DNA of 64,000 bases from Paracoccaceae bacterium. GTDB lineage: Bacteria > Pseudomonadota > Alphaproteobacteria > Rhodobacterales > Rhodobacteraceae. How positions within the stretch are numbered: position 1 is the stretch's first letter; the number at the start of each line of letters is the position of its first letter. A program made the position numbers and the translations under genes. The stretch covers positions 34,619 through 98,618 of the forward strand of contig JAIXPH010000062.1 in NCBI GenBank assembly GCA_027486345.1, read 5' to 3'. The notes below the pieces were generated by a model. The model was not told the origin of the DNA, did no database searches, and saw only the letters and a program-made list of their open reading frames with translations. Positions 63,601-64,000 of the stretch are shown here, in pieces.

Positions 63601-64000
63601 TCAGCGCCCCGACCGCGCCATGAAGGCCAGACGCTCGAACAGGTGCACATCCTGTTCGTTCTTCAAGAGCGCCCCATGCAGGCGCGGCAGCAGCGACTTG
63701 CCGTCTCGGCGCAGGTCTTCGGGCGTCAGATCCTCGGCCAGCAGGAGTTTCAGCCAATCCAGCACCTCGGAGGTGGAGGGTTTCTTCTTCAGCCCCGGTG
63801 CCTCACGCACCTCATAGAACTGCGTCAGGGCGGCGGTCAGCAGCGCCTCCTTGATGTCGGGGAAATGGACCCGGACGATGGCGCGCAGGGTGTCGATGTC
63901 TGGAAAGCGGATGTAGTGAAAGAAACAGCGGCGCAGGAAGGCGTCGGGCAGTTCTTTTTCATTGTTGGAGGTGATGATGACGACGGGGCGGTGACGGGCG
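63601..64000 (-). CDS. MoxR-type AAA+ ATPase, 3' part only (gene runs off the window)
   Basis: The visible 132 codons translate to the last part of a MoxR ATPase: sensor 1 VVIITSNNEKELPDAFL, the arginine pair RRCFFHYIRFPD, and the helical lid ending in LFERLAFMARSGR. It matches the second half of the other MoxR gene at 17126-18034 only in the common motifs. The Walker A and B regions lie beyond the window. With the VWA gene at 60275-61456 it makes the second MoxR/VWA pair here. Confidence 0.88.
   Translation of the reverse strand, partial: ARHRPVVIITSNNEKELPDAFLRRCFFHYIRFPDIDTLRAIVRVHFPDIKEALLTAALTQFYEVREAPGLKKKPSTSEVLDWLKLLLAEDLTPEDLRRDGKSLLPRLHGALLKNEQDVHLFERLAFMARSGR

Overview
The window looks like chromosomal DNA from an alphaproteobacterium of the Rhodobacteraceae (Rhodobacterales). 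This rests on the very high G+C content, dense operons with ATGA and TGATG overlaps, and gene neighbourhoods typical of the group: alr-mlaE-mlaF behind dnaB, xerD divergent from aroK-aroB, lpxD-acp-fabF, ldt beside a DUF882 gene, and a DUF2927 lipoprotein beside a VWA protein. I saw no rRNA, tRNA, CRISPR array, prophage or insertion sequence. Names come from reading motifs and recalling families; no database search was run.

1-10 kb, mostly minus strand: a coiled-coil membrane protein; a lipid-transport ABC pair (mlaE, mlaF); alanine racemase; the replicative helicase dnaB behind a leader with a consensus DnaA box; pyrE and pyrC. Between the two pyrimidine genes lies a small disturbed island: a P-loop kinase gene, the decayed remnant of a second copy of it, an unrecognised ORF, and a DUF4259-like gene cut by an in-frame amber codon. 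10-17 kb: a surface-glycan or sulfation set with two related GT2 enzymes (one fused to a sulfotransferase-like N-terminus), a GT61 enzyme, a sulfotransferase and an alpha/beta-hydrolase-like protein.

17-25 kb: a MoxR ATPase and a VWA (CoxE-like) protein, with a sulfotransferase-like gene between them, then a large Ala-rich OmpA lipid-to-wall protein, an XdhC/CoxI-type protein and a molybdopterin-binding protein. These resemble accessory genes of molybdenum hydroxylases, but no structural enzyme gene is present. 25-30 kb: a C1 cluster (pterin methyltransferase, methylenetetrahydrofolate reductase, a 100-aa partner), then ppx and rlmE. 30-38 kb: cell-envelope genes (DUF882 peptidase-like, L,D-transpeptidase, lpxD, acp, fabF, ialB), a candidate small RNA, and a HerA-like ATPase.

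38-48 kb: corC, xerD, a secreted protein, aroK-aroB, two ExbD/TolR genes without an ExbB, and a MacAB-like efflux system. 48-57 kb: a complete chemotaxis operon (STAS, cheY, cheA, cheW, mcp, cheW, cheR, cheB) ending in a soluble coiled-coil protein. That last protein carries a CheZ-like D-x-T-x-Q motif and an acidic C-terminal tail, and may be an undescribed CheY-P phosphatase. 57-64 kb: GT25 and polysaccharide pyruvyl transferase genes, then a minus-strand group with a second MoxR/VWA pair, a DedA protein, small membrane proteins and a DUF2927 lipoprotein; the second MoxR runs off the window end.

The most unusual features are the CheZ-like protein, a structured repeat present twice between convergent genes with compensating stem changes, the candidate small RNA near 35.8 kb, the kinase-gene remnant, and the amber-interrupted gene.
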